NCBI GenBank assembly: GCA_002343685.1
Contig: DDRS01000034.1
Coordinates: 62,001 to 126,000, forward strand
Direction of reading: 5' to 3'
DNA length: 64,000 nucleotides
From: Thiobacillus denitrificans
GTDB taxonomy: Bacteria > Pseudomonadota > Gammaproteobacteria > Burkholderiales > Thiobacillaceae
Part shown: positions 1 to 8,647 of the stretch, in pieces
How the letters are laid out: every line of letters begins with the position of its first letter
Position numbering within the stretch: position 1 is the first letter of the stretch
Notes under the pieces: model-generated
Told to the model about the DNA's origin: nothing
Database searches by the model: none
What the model saw: only the letters and a program-made list of their open reading frames with translations
Position numbers and translations under genes: made by a program

Positions 1-1
1 C

Positions 2-997
2 AACTACGGCTCGCAGATCGAGGAACACCACACCGTGCGTTCCGGATGCGGCCTGTTCGACGTCTCCCACATGCTGCCGCTGGACATCCGCGGCGCCAAC
101 GTCCGCGCCTTCCTGCGCCGCCTGGTCGCCAACAACGTCGACAAATTGCAGGTCTCGGGCAAGGCGCTGTATTCCTGCATGCTCAACGAGGCCGGCGGCG
201 TCATCGACGACCTCATCATCTACTTCATGGACGAATCCTGGTTCCGCCTGGTGGTCAACGCCGGCACCGCGGAGAAGGATCTCGCCTGGATGGAAAAGCA
301 AAACGCCGACTGGGGCATGGGCCTCACGCTGACGCCGCGCCGCGACCTCGCGATGATCGCGATCCAGGGGCCCGACGCCACGCGCGTCCTCAACGAAGCC
401 CTGCCCGGCGTCGACCAGATCACGGCCAGCCTCAAGCCCTTCAACGCCGCCGCCATGGGCGAGATGTTCATCGCCCGCACCGGCTATACCGGCGAGGACG
501 GCTTCGAGGTGATGGTGCTGGCGAAGTCCGCGCCTTTCTTCTGGAAGGCGCTGATGGAAGCCGGCGGCAAGCCGATCGGCCTGGGCGCGCGCGATACCCT
601 GCGTCTGGAAGCCGGGATGAATCTCTACGGCCAGGACATGGATGAAACCACCTCGCCGCTGGAATCCGGCCTCGCGTGGACGGTGGACCTGAAGACCGAG
701 CGCGACTTCGTCGGCAGCAAGGCCCTGGAGGCCAGCGAAGTCACGAAGCAGCTTGCCGGCCTGCTTCTGCTCGACAAGGGCGTATTGCGCGGGCACCAGA
801 AGGTCCACACCAAAAACGGCGACGGCGAAATCACCTCCGGCACGTTTTCGCCTACGATGCAGCAATCGATCGCGCTCGCCCGCATCCCGCTCGGGATCGC
901 ACCGGGTGAGGAAGTCGAAGTCGAGATCCGCGACAAGAAACTGAAAGCCAAAGTGGTGAAATATCCGTTCGTGCGCAACGGCAAAGTATTGATTTAG
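2..997 (+). CDS. gcvT: Aminomethyltransferase, glycine cleavage T protein (5' end outside window)
   Basis: T protein of the glycine cleavage system. It transfers the aminomethyl group from lipoylated H protein to tetrahydrofolate, releasing ammonia. The frame is already open at base 2 and reads NYGSQIEEHH then the conserved GLFDVSHM motif, so roughly the first 20-25 codons lie before the window. Further family features are the ARTGYTGEDGFE segment and LGARDTLRLEAGM. It heads a gcvT-gcvH-gcvPA-(DUF3144)-tpx-gcvPB run on one strand. Any glycine riboswitch would lie upstream and cannot be seen. Assignment is secure; only the start is missing. Confidence 0.96.
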   Translation, partial: NYGSQIEEHHTVRSGCGLFDVSHMLPLDIRGANVRAFLRRLVANNVDKLQVSGKALYSCMLNEAGGVIDDLIIYFMDESWFRLVVNAGTAEKDLAWMEKQNADWGMGLTLTPRRDLAMIAIQGPDATRVLNEALPGVDQITASLKPFNAAAMGEMFIARTGYTGEDGFEVMVLAKSAPFFWKALMEAGGKPIGLGARDTLRLEAGMNLYGQDMDETTSPLESGLAWTVDLKTERDFVGSKALEASEVTKQLAGLLLLDKGVLRGHQKVHTKNGDGEITSGTFSPTMQQSIALARIPLGIAPGEEVEVEIRDKKLKAKVVKYPFVRNGKVLI

Positions 998-1000
998 TCG

Positions 1001-1073
1001 GGTCAGGATTCAGGATTCAGGGAAGACGCGGCAACGCCGCGTTTTCTCCTGGCCCCTGATCCCTGATCCCTGG
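1001..1073. repeat. Hairpin of 7-nt tandem repeats between gcvT and gcvH
   Basis: The left arm (1001-1022) is about two and a half copies of AGGATTC. The right arm (1051-1073) is about three copies of CCCTGAT. The arms are imperfectly complementary and enclose a second small hairpin, GCGG-CAAC-GCCGC. The same design with different repeat units recurs at 1501-1555, 28032-28112, 29364-29430 and 30490-30556. Function unknown; it might stabilise mRNA ends or attenuate transcription. Confidence 0.6.
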
Positions 1074-1102
1074 AAACCCTAACTAGACCAGGATTACATA
1101 AC

Positions 1103-1492
1103 ATGAACATCCCCGCTGACCTCAAATACACCCCCAGCCACGAATGGGTGCGCGTCGAAGCCGACGGCACGTTGACCGTAGGCATCACCCATCACGCGCA
1201 GGATCTGCTCGGCGACATGGTCTTTATCGAAAATCCGGCTACCGGCCGCACGCTTGCCAAGGGCGAGGAATGCGCCGTGGTCGAGTCGGTCAAGGCCGCA
1301 TCCGATGTCTACGCGCCCGTGGCCGGCGAAGTGATTGCTGCCAACGGCGACGTGGAATCCAGCCCCGAGTCCGTGAACAAGGACGCCTACAGTGCCTGGA
1401 TGTTCAAGCTCAAGCCCACCAATGCCGGCGATGTCGCCGAACTGCTCGACGCCGCGGCTTACCAGAAGCTGGTCGAGTCCGAAGCCCATTGA
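1103..1492 (+). CDS. gcvH: Glycine cleavage system H protein
   Basis: Lipoyl carrier of the glycine cleavage complex. It shuttles the aminomethyl group from P protein to T protein and electrons to the L protein. The protein is 129 residues, the normal family length. The N-terminal YTPSHEWV motif is present and the lipoylation site is Lys64 in VESVKAASD. The gene follows gcvT after about 100 bp containing the hairpin repeat and precedes gcvPA. Start ATG at 1103 gives the canonical N-terminus. Confidence 0.97.
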   Translation: MNIPADLKYTPSHEWVRVEADGTLTVGITHHAQDLLGDMVFIENPATGRTLAKGEECAVVESVKAASDVYAPVAGEVIAANGDVESSPESVNKDAYSAWMFKLKPTNAGDVAELLDAAAYQKLVESEAH

Positions 1493-1500
1493 TTTTTTCT

Positions 1501-1555
1501 CCACGAAGAACAGAAGGACCATGAATTTTCTTCGCGCGCTTCGTGTCCTTCGTGG
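1501..1555. repeat. Hairpin-forming short repeat between gcvH and gcvPA
   Basis: The right arm (1538-1555) carries CTTCGTG twice with 9-nt spacing. The left arm begins CCACGAAG, the exact complement of the right arm's end, then becomes degenerate. It belongs to the same structural class as the element at 1001-1073 but uses a different unit. It lies just before the gcvPA ribosome-binding site. Confidence 0.5.
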
Positions 1556-1571
1556 ACGAGGTTTTTAAGCC

Positions 1572-2963
1572 ATGCCCTTCATCCCCCACACTGAAGAAGA
1601 CGTTTCCATCATGCTCGACGCCATCGGTGCCAAGAGCATCGAGGATCTGTTCGATGAAATCCCGCCCGCACTGAAGGCCGGCAAGCTGAAGGACGTGCCC
1701 GACGGCCTGCCCGAGATGGCTGTAACGCGACTGATGCAAGAACGCGCGTCGCAGGACGGCTTCTGGTCCAACTTCATCGGCGCCGGCGTCTACGAGCACC
1801 ACATTCCGGCGGCCATCTGGCAGATCACCACGCGCGGCGAGTTCTACTCCGCCTACACGCCCTACCAGGCCGAGGCGAGCCAGGGCACGCTGCAGCTGAT
1901 CTACGAATACCAGACCATGATGACCCGGCTGACCGGACTCGACGTCTCGAACGCCTCGCTCTATGACGGGGCCTCGGCGCTGGCCGAAGCCGTGCTGATG
2001 GCGGTCCGCTCGCACAAGACCTCGCGCCGCGTACTGGTGCCGAAGGCCGTGCACCCGATCTACCGCCGCGTGGTCGACACCACGGTCAGGAACCAGGGCA
2101 TCGAACTGGTCGAGCTTGATTTTGATGCTGCGACCGGCCAGACCGTGCTGCCGACCGATCCAGGCAGCTTCGCCGGCCTCGTCATTCCACAACCGAATTT
2201 TTTTGGCGTGCTGGAAGACGTGCACGTGCTGACCGACTGGGCACACGACAAAAATGCACTGGCGATCGCACTGGTCAACCCGACCACGCTGTCGGTGCTG
2301 GAAGCGCCCGGAAAATGGGGCGGCCAGAATAATCAAATCGTGGGCGCCGACATTGCCGTGGGCGAAGGTCAGTCGCTGGGCGCGCCGATGGCTTCGGGCG
2401 GCCCCTATTTCGGCTTCATGTGCTGCCGCCAGGAATTCGTGCGGCAGATGCCCGGGCGCATCGTCGGCCGCACCGTCGACCTCGACGGCAAGCCGGGCTT
2501 CGCGCTGACGCTGCAGGCCCGCGAGCAGCACATCCGCCGTTCCAAGGCCACCTCCAACATCTGTACCAACCAGGGCCTGGTGGTCACCGCAGCGACGCAG
2601 TACATGTCGTTGCTGGGCCCGCAGGGTTTGGCGAAAGTCGCCGCCAACAGCCACGCCAACACCGTGGCGCTGGCCGACAAGCTCGCAGCGATTCCCGGCG
2701 TCACACGCGCATTCGCTTCGCCCTTCTTCCACGAAGTAGTATTGAAGCTCAACGACAACGCGCGTGACGTGCTGCGCGCACTGCGTGCGCAGGGCATCCT
2801 TGGCGGACTGGATCTCTCCGGCTGGTATCCCGAACTCGGGCAGGCGATCCTGGTGTGCGTCACCGAAACCAAGACCGCAGCGGATCTCGACCACTACGCG
2901 CAACAAATGGAACGTATCCTGTCGAAACGGCGCGAAGCCCCGCCGTGTGCGTACAAGAGCTAA
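1572..2963 (+). CDS. gcvPA: Glycine dehydrogenase (decarboxylating) subunit 1
   Basis: N-terminal half of the two-subunit P protein, which decarboxylates glycine with PLP and loads the aminomethyl group onto GcvH. The protein is 463 residues, typical of the alpha subunit. It starts MPFIPHTEEDV and contains SNICTNQ and the YTPYQAE segment found in this subunit. The PLP lysine is on the partner subunit, gcvPB, encoded about 0.9 kb downstream. A GAGG element about 10 nt before ATG 1572 supports the start. Two extra genes separate it from gcvPB. Confidence 0.96.
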   Translation: MPFIPHTEEDVSIMLDAIGAKSIEDLFDEIPPALKAGKLKDVPDGLPEMAVTRLMQERASQDGFWSNFIGAGVYEHHIPAAIWQITTRGEFYSAYTPYQAEASQGTLQLIYEYQTMMTRLTGLDVSNASLYDGASALAEAVLMAVRSHKTSRRVLVPKAVHPIYRRVVDTTVRNQGIELVELDFDAATGQTVLPTDPGSFAGLVIPQPNFFGVLEDVHVLTDWAHDKNALAIALVNPTTLSVLEAPGKWGGQNNQIVGADIAVGEGQSLGAPMASGGPYFGFMCCRQEFVRQMPGRIVGRTVDLDGKPGFALTLQAREQHIRRSKATSNICTNQGLVVTAATQYMSLLGPQGLAKVAANSHANTVALADKLAAIPGVTRAFASPFFHEVVLKLNDNARDVLRALRAQGILGGLDLSGWYPELGQAILVCVTETKTAADLDHYAQQMERILSKRREAPPCAYKS

Positions 2964-2975
2964 TTGGAGTCAAGC

Positions 2976-3260
2976 ATGAGCGATGTACTGCGGGACAAGC
3001 AGTTCTGGGATATGACCGACTCGTTCATTCAGTTGGCCAATACCCACCTGAACGAGGTGAGGCCCAGCCGAGTCAGCGCATGCGCGCTATTTGCAGCCTC
3101 GAGATTCAACGCCTTCGTCATCACGGCGGCATCAGAGAGCAAGGAACAGCTGATCGCGGAAAAAGAGGCTGCGATCGCTTATTTCCTAGACCAATACGAA
3201 AAAATGCTGCGCGAGAACCTGGATGAGCATCTGGCGCGCTACGACCAGCACGGCAGTTAA
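2976..3260 (+). CDS. DUF3144 family protein
   Basis: Small soluble protein of 94 residues. The pattern FWDMTDSFIQLAN, then SACALFAASRFNAF, then a C-terminal helix with YFLDQYEKML resembles the DUF3144 family of proteobacteria, whose function is unknown. ATG 2976 is preferred over an in-frame TTG at 2964 because GGAG sits 5-6 nt before it. It lies immediately after gcvPA and is probably co-transcribed with it and with tpx. No catalytic motif is visible. Family assignment is from memory of the pattern. Confidence 0.75.
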   Translation: MSDVLRDKQFWDMTDSFIQLANTHLNEVRPSRVSACALFAASRFNAFVITAASESKEQLIAEKEAAIAYFLDQYEKMLRENLDEHLARYDQHGS

Positions 3261-3332
3261 TTGGCAGGAAATGGATCGGGCGTTATCGTTCCAGTGCCCG
3301 GCATTTAATCGATTTATTCAAGGAGAGCAATC

Positions 3333-3824
3333 ATGGCAGTGACTCTAGGCGGCAACCCCATCGACGTCGCAGGCAGTTTCCCCAAAGTCGGCGACACCGC
3401 ACCCGATTTCAAGCTGGTCAACAAGGATCTGGCCGACGTCTCGCTGGCCGATTTCGCCGGCAAGAAAAAAATCCTCAACATCGTGCCGAGCCTCGATACC
3501 CCGGTGTGCGCGACGTCGACCAAGAAATTCAACGATGCAGCCGTCGGCAACACCGCCGTGCTGATCATCTCGGCCGACCTGCCGTTCGCAATGAGCCGCT
3601 TCTGCGGCGCCGAAAGCACCAACAACGTGACCACGCTGTCGACCATGCGCGGTGCCGAGTTCATGAAGAACTACGGCGTTGCCATCACGAGCGGCCCGCT
3701 GGCCGGCATCACGGCGCGCGCGGTCGTGGTATTGGACGAGCACAACAAGGTACTCCATGCTGAACTCGTTCCCGAGATCAAGCAGGAGCCGAACTACGAC
3801 GCTGCGCTGGCTGCTTTGAAGTAA
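3333..3824 (+). CDS. tpx: Thiol peroxidase (atypical 2-Cys peroxiredoxin)
   Basis: Reduces hydrogen peroxide and alkyl hydroperoxides using thioredoxin. The protein is 163 residues. The peroxidatic Cys59 sits in SLDTPVCATSTKKF and the resolving Cys91 in SRFCGAE, matching the spacing of Tpx enzymes. A strong AAGGAG precedes ATG 3333. It lies between gcvPA and gcvPB, an unusual position that may link peroxide defence to the glycine decarboxylase unit or be incidental. A hairpin follows the stop codon. Confidence 0.96.
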   Translation: MAVTLGGNPIDVAGSFPKVGDTAPDFKLVNKDLADVSLADFAGKKKILNIVPSLDTPVCATSTKKFNDAAVGNTAVLIISADLPFAMSRFCGAESTNNVTTLSTMRGAEFMKNYGVAITSGPLAGITARAVVVLDEHNKVLHAELVPEIKQEPNYDAALAALK

Positions 3825-3833
3825 ACACAATCC

Positions 3834-3858
3834 TCCGCGAAGGCCTGCCCTTCGCGGA
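3834..3858. terminator. Hairpin after tpx
   Basis: A perfect 10-bp inverted repeat, TCCGCGAAGG (3834-3843) and CCTTCGCGGA (3849-3858), with a 5-nt loop. There is no run of T after it (ATTCAAGGTTTT follows), so it may be a weak terminator or an mRNA-processing hairpin between tpx and gcvPB rather than a strong stop. Confidence 0.45.
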
Positions 3859-3873
3859 TTCAAGGTTTTAACC

Positions 3874-5337
3874 ATGCTGATATTCGACCATTCCCGTCCC
3901 GGCCGCACCGCCGCCGCCCAGCTGCCCGCCGCCGGCGGAAGCCTCGACGACCTGCCCGCCGGGCTACGTCGCAAAGACGCGCCTGCGCTGCCTGAAGTCT
4001 CCGAACTTGACGTCGTGCGTCACTACACGCGCCTGTCGCAGAAGAATTTCTCCATCGATACGCAGTTCTACCCGCTCGGCTCGTGCACGATGAAGTACAA
4101 CCCGCGCGCGTGCAATTCGCTGGCGATGCTGCCGCAGTTCCTGGCGCGCCACCCGGCCAGCCCGGACGAGACGGGGCAGGGTTTCCTCGCCAGCATGTAC
4201 GAACTGCAGGAGATGCTGAAGGACGTCACCGGCATGGCCGGCGTGTCGATGGCGCCGATGGCGGGCGCCCACGGCGAATTTGCCGGGGTGGCGATGATCC
4301 GCGCCTACCACGACGCGCGCGGCGACACCGCGCGGCGCGAGATCATCGTGCCGGACGCGGCGCACGGAACCAACCCGGCAACGGCGACCATGTGCGGCTA
4401 CACGGTCAAGGAAATCCCCACCGACGCCACCGGCAGCGTCGACCTCGACGCGCTCAAGGCGGCAGTGGGCCCCCAGACCGCGGGTCTGATGCTGACCAAC
4501 CCATCGACGCTCGGCGTGTTCGAGAAAACCATCGCCGACATCCAGAAGATCGTCCACGACGCCGGCGGCCTGCTCTACTACGACGGCGCCAACCTCAACG
4601 CCATTCTCGGCAAGGTGCGCCCCGGCGACATGGGCTTCGACGTCATCCACATGAACCTGCACAAGACCTTCTCCACGCCGCACGGCGGCGGCGGCCCCGG
4701 TGCAGGCCCGGTCGGCGTGGCGCAGCGCCTGCTGCCCTTCATGCCGATCCCCCTGGTGCTGAACGAGAACGGCTTCTACCGGCTGGCGACCGAGACCGAC
4801 CTGCCGCAGTCGATCGGCCGCATGTCGGCCAACATGGGCAACGCCGGCGTCCTGATGCGCGCCTACGTCTATGCGCGCCTGCTGGGACGCGAGGGCATGC
4901 ACCGCGTCGCCGAGTACGCCACGCTCAACGCCAACTACCTGATGGCGAAGCTGCGCGAAGCCGGTTTCGATCTCGCCTATCCCGAGCGCCGCGCCAGCCA
5001 CGAGTTCATCGTCACCCTGAAAAAGCTGAAGGACGCCACCGGCGTGTCCGCGATGGACTTCGCCAAGCGCCTGCTCGACTACGGCTACCACGCGCCGACG
5101 ACCTATTTCCCGCTGCTGGTGCCCGAATGCCTCCTGATCGAACCGACCGAGACCGAGAGCCGCGAAACGCTCGACGGCTTCATCGAGGCGATGAAAGCGA
5201 TCAAGCACGAGGCCGAAACCACGCCGGACCTGGTGAAGGGTGCGCCCTACAGCCTGCCGGTACGGCGCCTGGATGACGTCAAGGCCGCCCGCGAACTCGA
5301 TCTGGCCTACAAACCGGCCGCATCCGTCCAGGCATGA
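3874..5337 (+). CDS. gcvPB: Glycine dehydrogenase (decarboxylating) subunit 2
   Basis: C-terminal half of the two-subunit glycine decarboxylase. The protein is 487 residues. The PLP-binding lysine is Lys264 in HMNLHKTFSTPHGGGG, the signature of this subunit, followed by GPGAGPVGV. PLGSCTMKYNPR near the N-terminus is also typical. It completes the P protein with gcvPA; no gcvL is seen in the window. Its stop overlaps the dgkA start by 4 bp (ATGA), so dgkA is probably translated from the same message. Confidence 0.96.
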   Translation: MLIFDHSRPGRTAAAQLPAAGGSLDDLPAGLRRKDAPALPEVSELDVVRHYTRLSQKNFSIDTQFYPLGSCTMKYNPRACNSLAMLPQFLARHPASPDETGQGFLASMYELQEMLKDVTGMAGVSMAPMAGAHGEFAGVAMIRAYHDARGDTARREIIVPDAAHGTNPATATMCGYTVKEIPTDATGSVDLDALKAAVGPQTAGLMLTNPSTLGVFEKTIADIQKIVHDAGGLLYYDGANLNAILGKVRPGDMGFDVIHMNLHKTFSTPHGGGGPGAGPVGVAQRLLPFMPIPLVLNENGFYRLATETDLPQSIGRMSANMGNAGVLMRAYVYARLLGREGMHRVAEYATLNANYLMAKLREAGFDLAYPERRASHEFIVTLKKLKDATGVSAMDFAKRLLDYGYHAPTTYFPLLVPECLLIEPTETESRETLDGFIEAMKAIKHEAETTPDLVKGAPYSLPVRRLDDVKAARELDLAYKPAASVQA

Positions 5338-5711
5338 CCGACCCCGTCAGCCCCTACAAGGGCAAGACCGGCCTGCGGCGCGTGCTGAACGCGGCGGGTT
5401 ATTCATGGGCCGGGCTCACCGCCGCGTTCAGGCATGAGGACGCTTTCCGCCAGGAAGTGTTTCTCGCCCTGCTGATGATCCCGCTTGCGCTTTATCTGGG
5501 CCCGACGGGGATAAGCCGCGCGCTGATGATCGGCGCGGTCCTGCTGGTGCTGATCGTCGAATTGCTGAATTCGGCGCTCGAGGCAGCGGTAGACCGGATT
5601 TCCCTCGAGCACCACCAGCTCATCAAGCGCGCCAAGGATATGGGGAGTGCCGCCGTGATGATCGCACTGGCCAACGTGGTCGTCGTGTGGGCGCTTGTCC
5701 TATTGGGTTAG
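5334..5711 (+). CDS. dgkA: Diacylglycerol kinase
   Basis: Small integral-membrane kinase that phosphorylates diacylglycerol to phosphatidic acid in the inner membrane. The protein is 125 residues. Three hydrophobic helices are evident, and the diagnostic ELLNSALEAAVDR segment is followed by KRAKDMGSAAV. It overlaps gcvPB by ATGA at 5334-5337. It is predicted to recycle diacylglycerol produced during envelope glycan or phospholipid turnover. Confidence 0.95.
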   Translation: MTDPVSPYKGKTGLRRVLNAAGYSWAGLTAAFRHEDAFRQEVFLALLMIPLALYLGPTGISRALMIGAVLLVLIVELLNSALEAAVDRISLEHHQLIKRAKDMGSAAVMIALANVVVVWALVLLG

Positions 5712-5781
5712 TGAATTACAAAAACCATGCCAATATGGCGCTACACCCTAAAGTTGTGGCGTTCTTAGCCGGAATAGAGGT

Positions 5782-7329
5782 GTGCGCCCCTTATCGTTTT
5801 CCGACTGTGTGAACCTCAAAACTGTTTGCTTACTTCTGAGTCTGTGCCAGGCCGGCTCCGCCGCAGCCTTGGGCATGGGCGACATCAATGTACATTCGCA
5901 ACTGGGCCGGTCCCTGAATGCGACCGTCACCCTGCTCGGCGCGACCGCCGACACGACGGCGGACTGCTTCAGCCTCGGCACCAGCGCAAACAGCGTCGCA
6001 CCGCCGCTCCGTGCAAAACTGAGTATCGAACGGGCTGGGGATCAGACGCGTCTGCTCATCCGTACGTCCTACCCGGTAAATGATCCGATCGTACAGTTCG
6101 TGCTGGTTTCGGACTGCGAGGTACGCTTGCAACGCGAGTATGTCGTGTTGCTCGACCCGCCCGTGGCGACGGAAGCCCCTCTCAACGAGAATGTCCCTGC
6201 TGCAAGCGCGCAAACCGGACCGGCGCCCACCGCTGCCCCATCCCGTCCCGTTTCACCTCGACGCGCCCATCGACCTTCCCATCGCACGGCTACGTCCATC
6301 GCGCGACCACCGAACGCGGCAGCGCGGACCCAGACTCCGCCCCGTGTGCATGCCGCGCCGAAGGGAAGCGTCCCACGCCTGGTGCTGTCCGGAAAGCACG
6401 AGCTATCCAGCCAGAACGATACGCCAGTGGCGCTGCGTCTCGACACACGCCTGCCTGACCTGACGCAACCGCGTCCCGATGGCCTGACCGCCACCGAACT
6501 GTCCGATGAAAACACGGCATTGGGCCGCAAACTTGCGCATCTGGAGGCCCAACTCGCCGCGCTGCAACGCCGCAATGCCGAGCTCGAAGCTGCCCGGCAT
6601 GCCACCCCCACGACGACACCCGCGCCTGCCACGTCCCCGCAACCCGCCCAATGGCCGCTGTACCTGCTGGCGATGGCGATCGTGGCCAGCTTGATTGCGC
6701 TGGCCGCCTGGCTGCTGCGCCGCAACCGCTCCGCCCGGCCCGTACTTGGCGACACGCCCTGGACGCAAACGGGAATGCCGGAGAAAACGCTGTCCGAATT
6801 GAGCGCCGACATGCCGGCTGACCCGCCGTCCGCTTCCCCGCGCATGCCGGAAATCGCCCCGCCCCAGCAAACCAGCGGCACGGAAGTCAAGGAAGATGTT
6901 CTCGACCAGGCCGAGGTGTTCATGGCCTTCGGGCATGGCGACCTGGCCATCCATCTGCTGCAGGAACATCTGCGCGCCACGCCGACCGAGTCGCCGGTAC
7001 CCTGGCTGCTGCTGCTCGACCTGCTGCACCGCGAAGGCGATACCGCCGGCTATGCCGCCGCCAGCGCCGAATGTCGCCGGTATTTCAACGTCAACCTCAC
7101 CGACCATCCGATTTCCCAGGACAACGAAGCCGGCCAGGGGCTGGAGGCGTATCCGCACCTGCTGGAACAGTTGGTGAAAGTATGGAATACCCCGGATATC
7201 GAGGCCTTCTTCCACGATTTGATTTACGACAACCGGGGCGGCACGCGCATAGGCTTCGAACCGGGCGCCTACCGCGACATCCTGCTGTTGCGCTCGATCG
7301 CGCAGGACGCATTGCCGCTCGCGGCCTGA
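5782..7329 (+). CDS. Short FimV/HubP-like membrane protein
   Basis: 515 residues if read from GTG 5782. Order of parts: a hydrophobic signal-like segment (about 10-30) ending near AAALG, then a FimV-type N-terminal domain (LGMGDINVHSQLGRSLNA). A long Pro/Thr/Ala-rich linker follows, then a coiled coil (about 235-270, LSDENTALGRKLAHLE), one membrane helix (about 290-312) and an acidic cytoplasmic tail with TPR-like helices. FimV proteins organise cell-pole and type IV pilus functions. This copy is about half the usual length and shows no obvious LysM motif. The start is uncertain: GTG 5782 has GGA 8 nt upstream, and GTG 5809 is the alternative. Confidence 0.7.
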   Translation: MRPLSFSDCVNLKTVCLLLSLCQAGSAAALGMGDINVHSQLGRSLNATVTLLGATADTTADCFSLGTSANSVAPPLRAKLSIERAGDQTRLLIRTSYPVNDPIVQFVLVSDCEVRLQREYVVLLDPPVATEAPLNENVPAASAQTGPAPTAAPSRPVSPRRAHRPSHRTATSIARPPNAAARTQTPPRVHAAPKGSVPRLVLSGKHELSSQNDTPVALRLDTRLPDLTQPRPDGLTATELSDENTALGRKLAHLEAQLAALQRRNAELEAARHATPTTTPAPATSPQPAQWPLYLLAMAIVASLIALAAWLLRRNRSARPVLGDTPWTQTGMPEKTLSELSADMPADPPSASPRMPEIAPPQQTSGTEVKEDVLDQAEVFMAFGHGDLAIHLLQEHLRATPTESPVPWLLLLDLLHREGDTAGYAAASAECRRYFNVNLTDHPISQDNEAGQGLEAYPHLLEQLVKVWNTPDIEAFFHDLIYDNRGGTRIGFEPGAYRDILLLRSIAQDALPLAA

Positions 7330-7386
7330 GCACCCGCTTCACCAAACCATCACTTCGGCGTCATCTGTTTGTCGCACGGCAGGGGC

Positions 7387-8637
7387 ATGCTGCGCCCCAT
7401 GGATGCCGCCGAATTTACCTGCCAGACGCTTCCGTCCATGCGCCCGCAACTGCGCATTGCGGTGGTGACCGAAACCTACCCGCCCGAAGTCAACGGCGTG
7501 GCGATGACGCTTGGCCGCCTGGTCAACGGGCTGCAGGTACGCAATCACCAGGTGCAGCTGATCCGTCCGCGCCAGAATGACGGCGACCAGCCGCAGCCCA
7601 CCGCCACCCTCAGCGAGCATTTGCAACGCGGCATCGCGCTGCCGCGTTACGAAGGCCTGAAGATGGGCCTGCCGGCGAAAGCCGCGCTGACCCGGCTGTG
7701 GACCCGGCAGCGCCCGGACGTGGTACAGATCGCCACCGAAGGCCCGCTCGGCTGGTCGGCGCTGGCTGCCGCCAATAAACTGCGCCTGCCGGTGGCGAGC
7801 GACTTCCACACCAATTTCCACAGCTACAGCAGCCACTACGGCTTCGGCCTGTTGCGCCGCGCCATCGTCGCCTATCTGCGCAAATTCCATAACAAGGCTG
7901 CCGTCACGCTGGTGCCGACAGAAGGCATTCGCCGCGAACTGCTGGCACACGGCTACGAGAACATCGAGATCATCGGGCGCGGGGTGGACACGCAGCTGTT
8001 CCACCCCGGCCGCCGCGATGCGGCCTTGCGCGCGCAGTGGGGCGTGGGCGAGAACGAGACTGCGGTGCTGTACGTGGGTCGCCTGGCAGCCGAGAAGAAC
8101 CTGTCCCTGGTGTTCAGCGCCTTCGATGCCATGCATCAGGCGCACCCGGCCACCCGCCTGGTGCTGGTGGGCGACGGCCCGGAACGCGCCGGCTGGCAGG
8201 CCAAACGGCCCGATGCGATATTCTGCGGCACCCAGGTCGGCGAGGCGTTGGCCGCGCATTACGCCTCGGGCGACGTATTCCTGTTCCCCAGCCTGACCGA
8301 GACCTGGGGCAACGTGACGATCGAGGCGATGGCCTCCGGCCTCGCGGTGGTGGCCTACGATTGCGCAGCCGCCGAAGAAATCATCCGGCATGGCGAAAAC
8401 GGCCTCAAGGTCGCGCCCGAGGATCAAGCGGCGTTCATCGCCCAGGCGGCATCGCTGGCCCCTGATGTCGCACGGCAACGCCGATTGGGCACCGCTGCAG
8501 CCGCGCGTGCCGCCCAATTGTCGTGGGACGCCATCATCGACAGTTTCGAGCGGGTGCTGCTGCGTCTCGCCCATCCCGAACCCGCGACCGAACCCCAACT
8601 GGATTGGCCTGCCGCGGCCCCGACGGTCCGTTCTTGA
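7387..8637 (+). CDS. GT4-family glycosyltransferase
   Basis: Retaining glycosyltransferase with the GT-B fold. The N-terminal strand is RIAVVTETYPPEVNGVAMTLG. The C-terminal donor site includes LYVGRLAAEKNLSLV, LVGDGPERAG, and the E-x7-E region SLTETWGNVTIEAMASGLAVVAY. This resembles the MgtA-like or alpha-mannosyltransferase proteins that act on lipids. Candidate starts are ATG 7387, 7399 and 7438. The last gives the most family-like N-terminus, but an AGGGG lies just before 7387. The following PAP2 phosphatase gene begins 11 bp downstream, suggesting a lipid-linked or glycolipid pathway. Sugar and acceptor cannot be told. Confidence 0.85.
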   Translation: MLRPMDAAEFTCQTLPSMRPQLRIAVVTETYPPEVNGVAMTLGRLVNGLQVRNHQVQLIRPRQNDGDQPQPTATLSEHLQRGIALPRYEGLKMGLPAKAALTRLWTRQRPDVVQIATEGPLGWSALAAANKLRLPVASDFHTNFHSYSSHYGFGLLRRAIVAYLRKFHNKAAVTLVPTEGIRRELLAHGYENIEIIGRGVDTQLFHPGRRDAALRAQWGVGENETAVLYVGRLAAEKNLSLVFSAFDAMHQAHPATRLVLVGDGPERAGWQAKRPDAIFCGTQVGEALAAHYASGDVFLFPSLTETWGNVTIEAMASGLAVVAYDCAAAEEIIRHGENGLKVAPEDQAAFIAQAASLAPDVARQRRLGTAAAARAAQLSWDAIIDSFERVLLRLAHPEPATEPQLDWPAAAPTVRS

Positions 8638-8647
8638 GGAGCCCGCC

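Noticed and set aside
1001..1073. CRISPR-like repeats
   Set aside because: Units are only 7 nt, imperfect and without spacers; they form hairpin arms instead.
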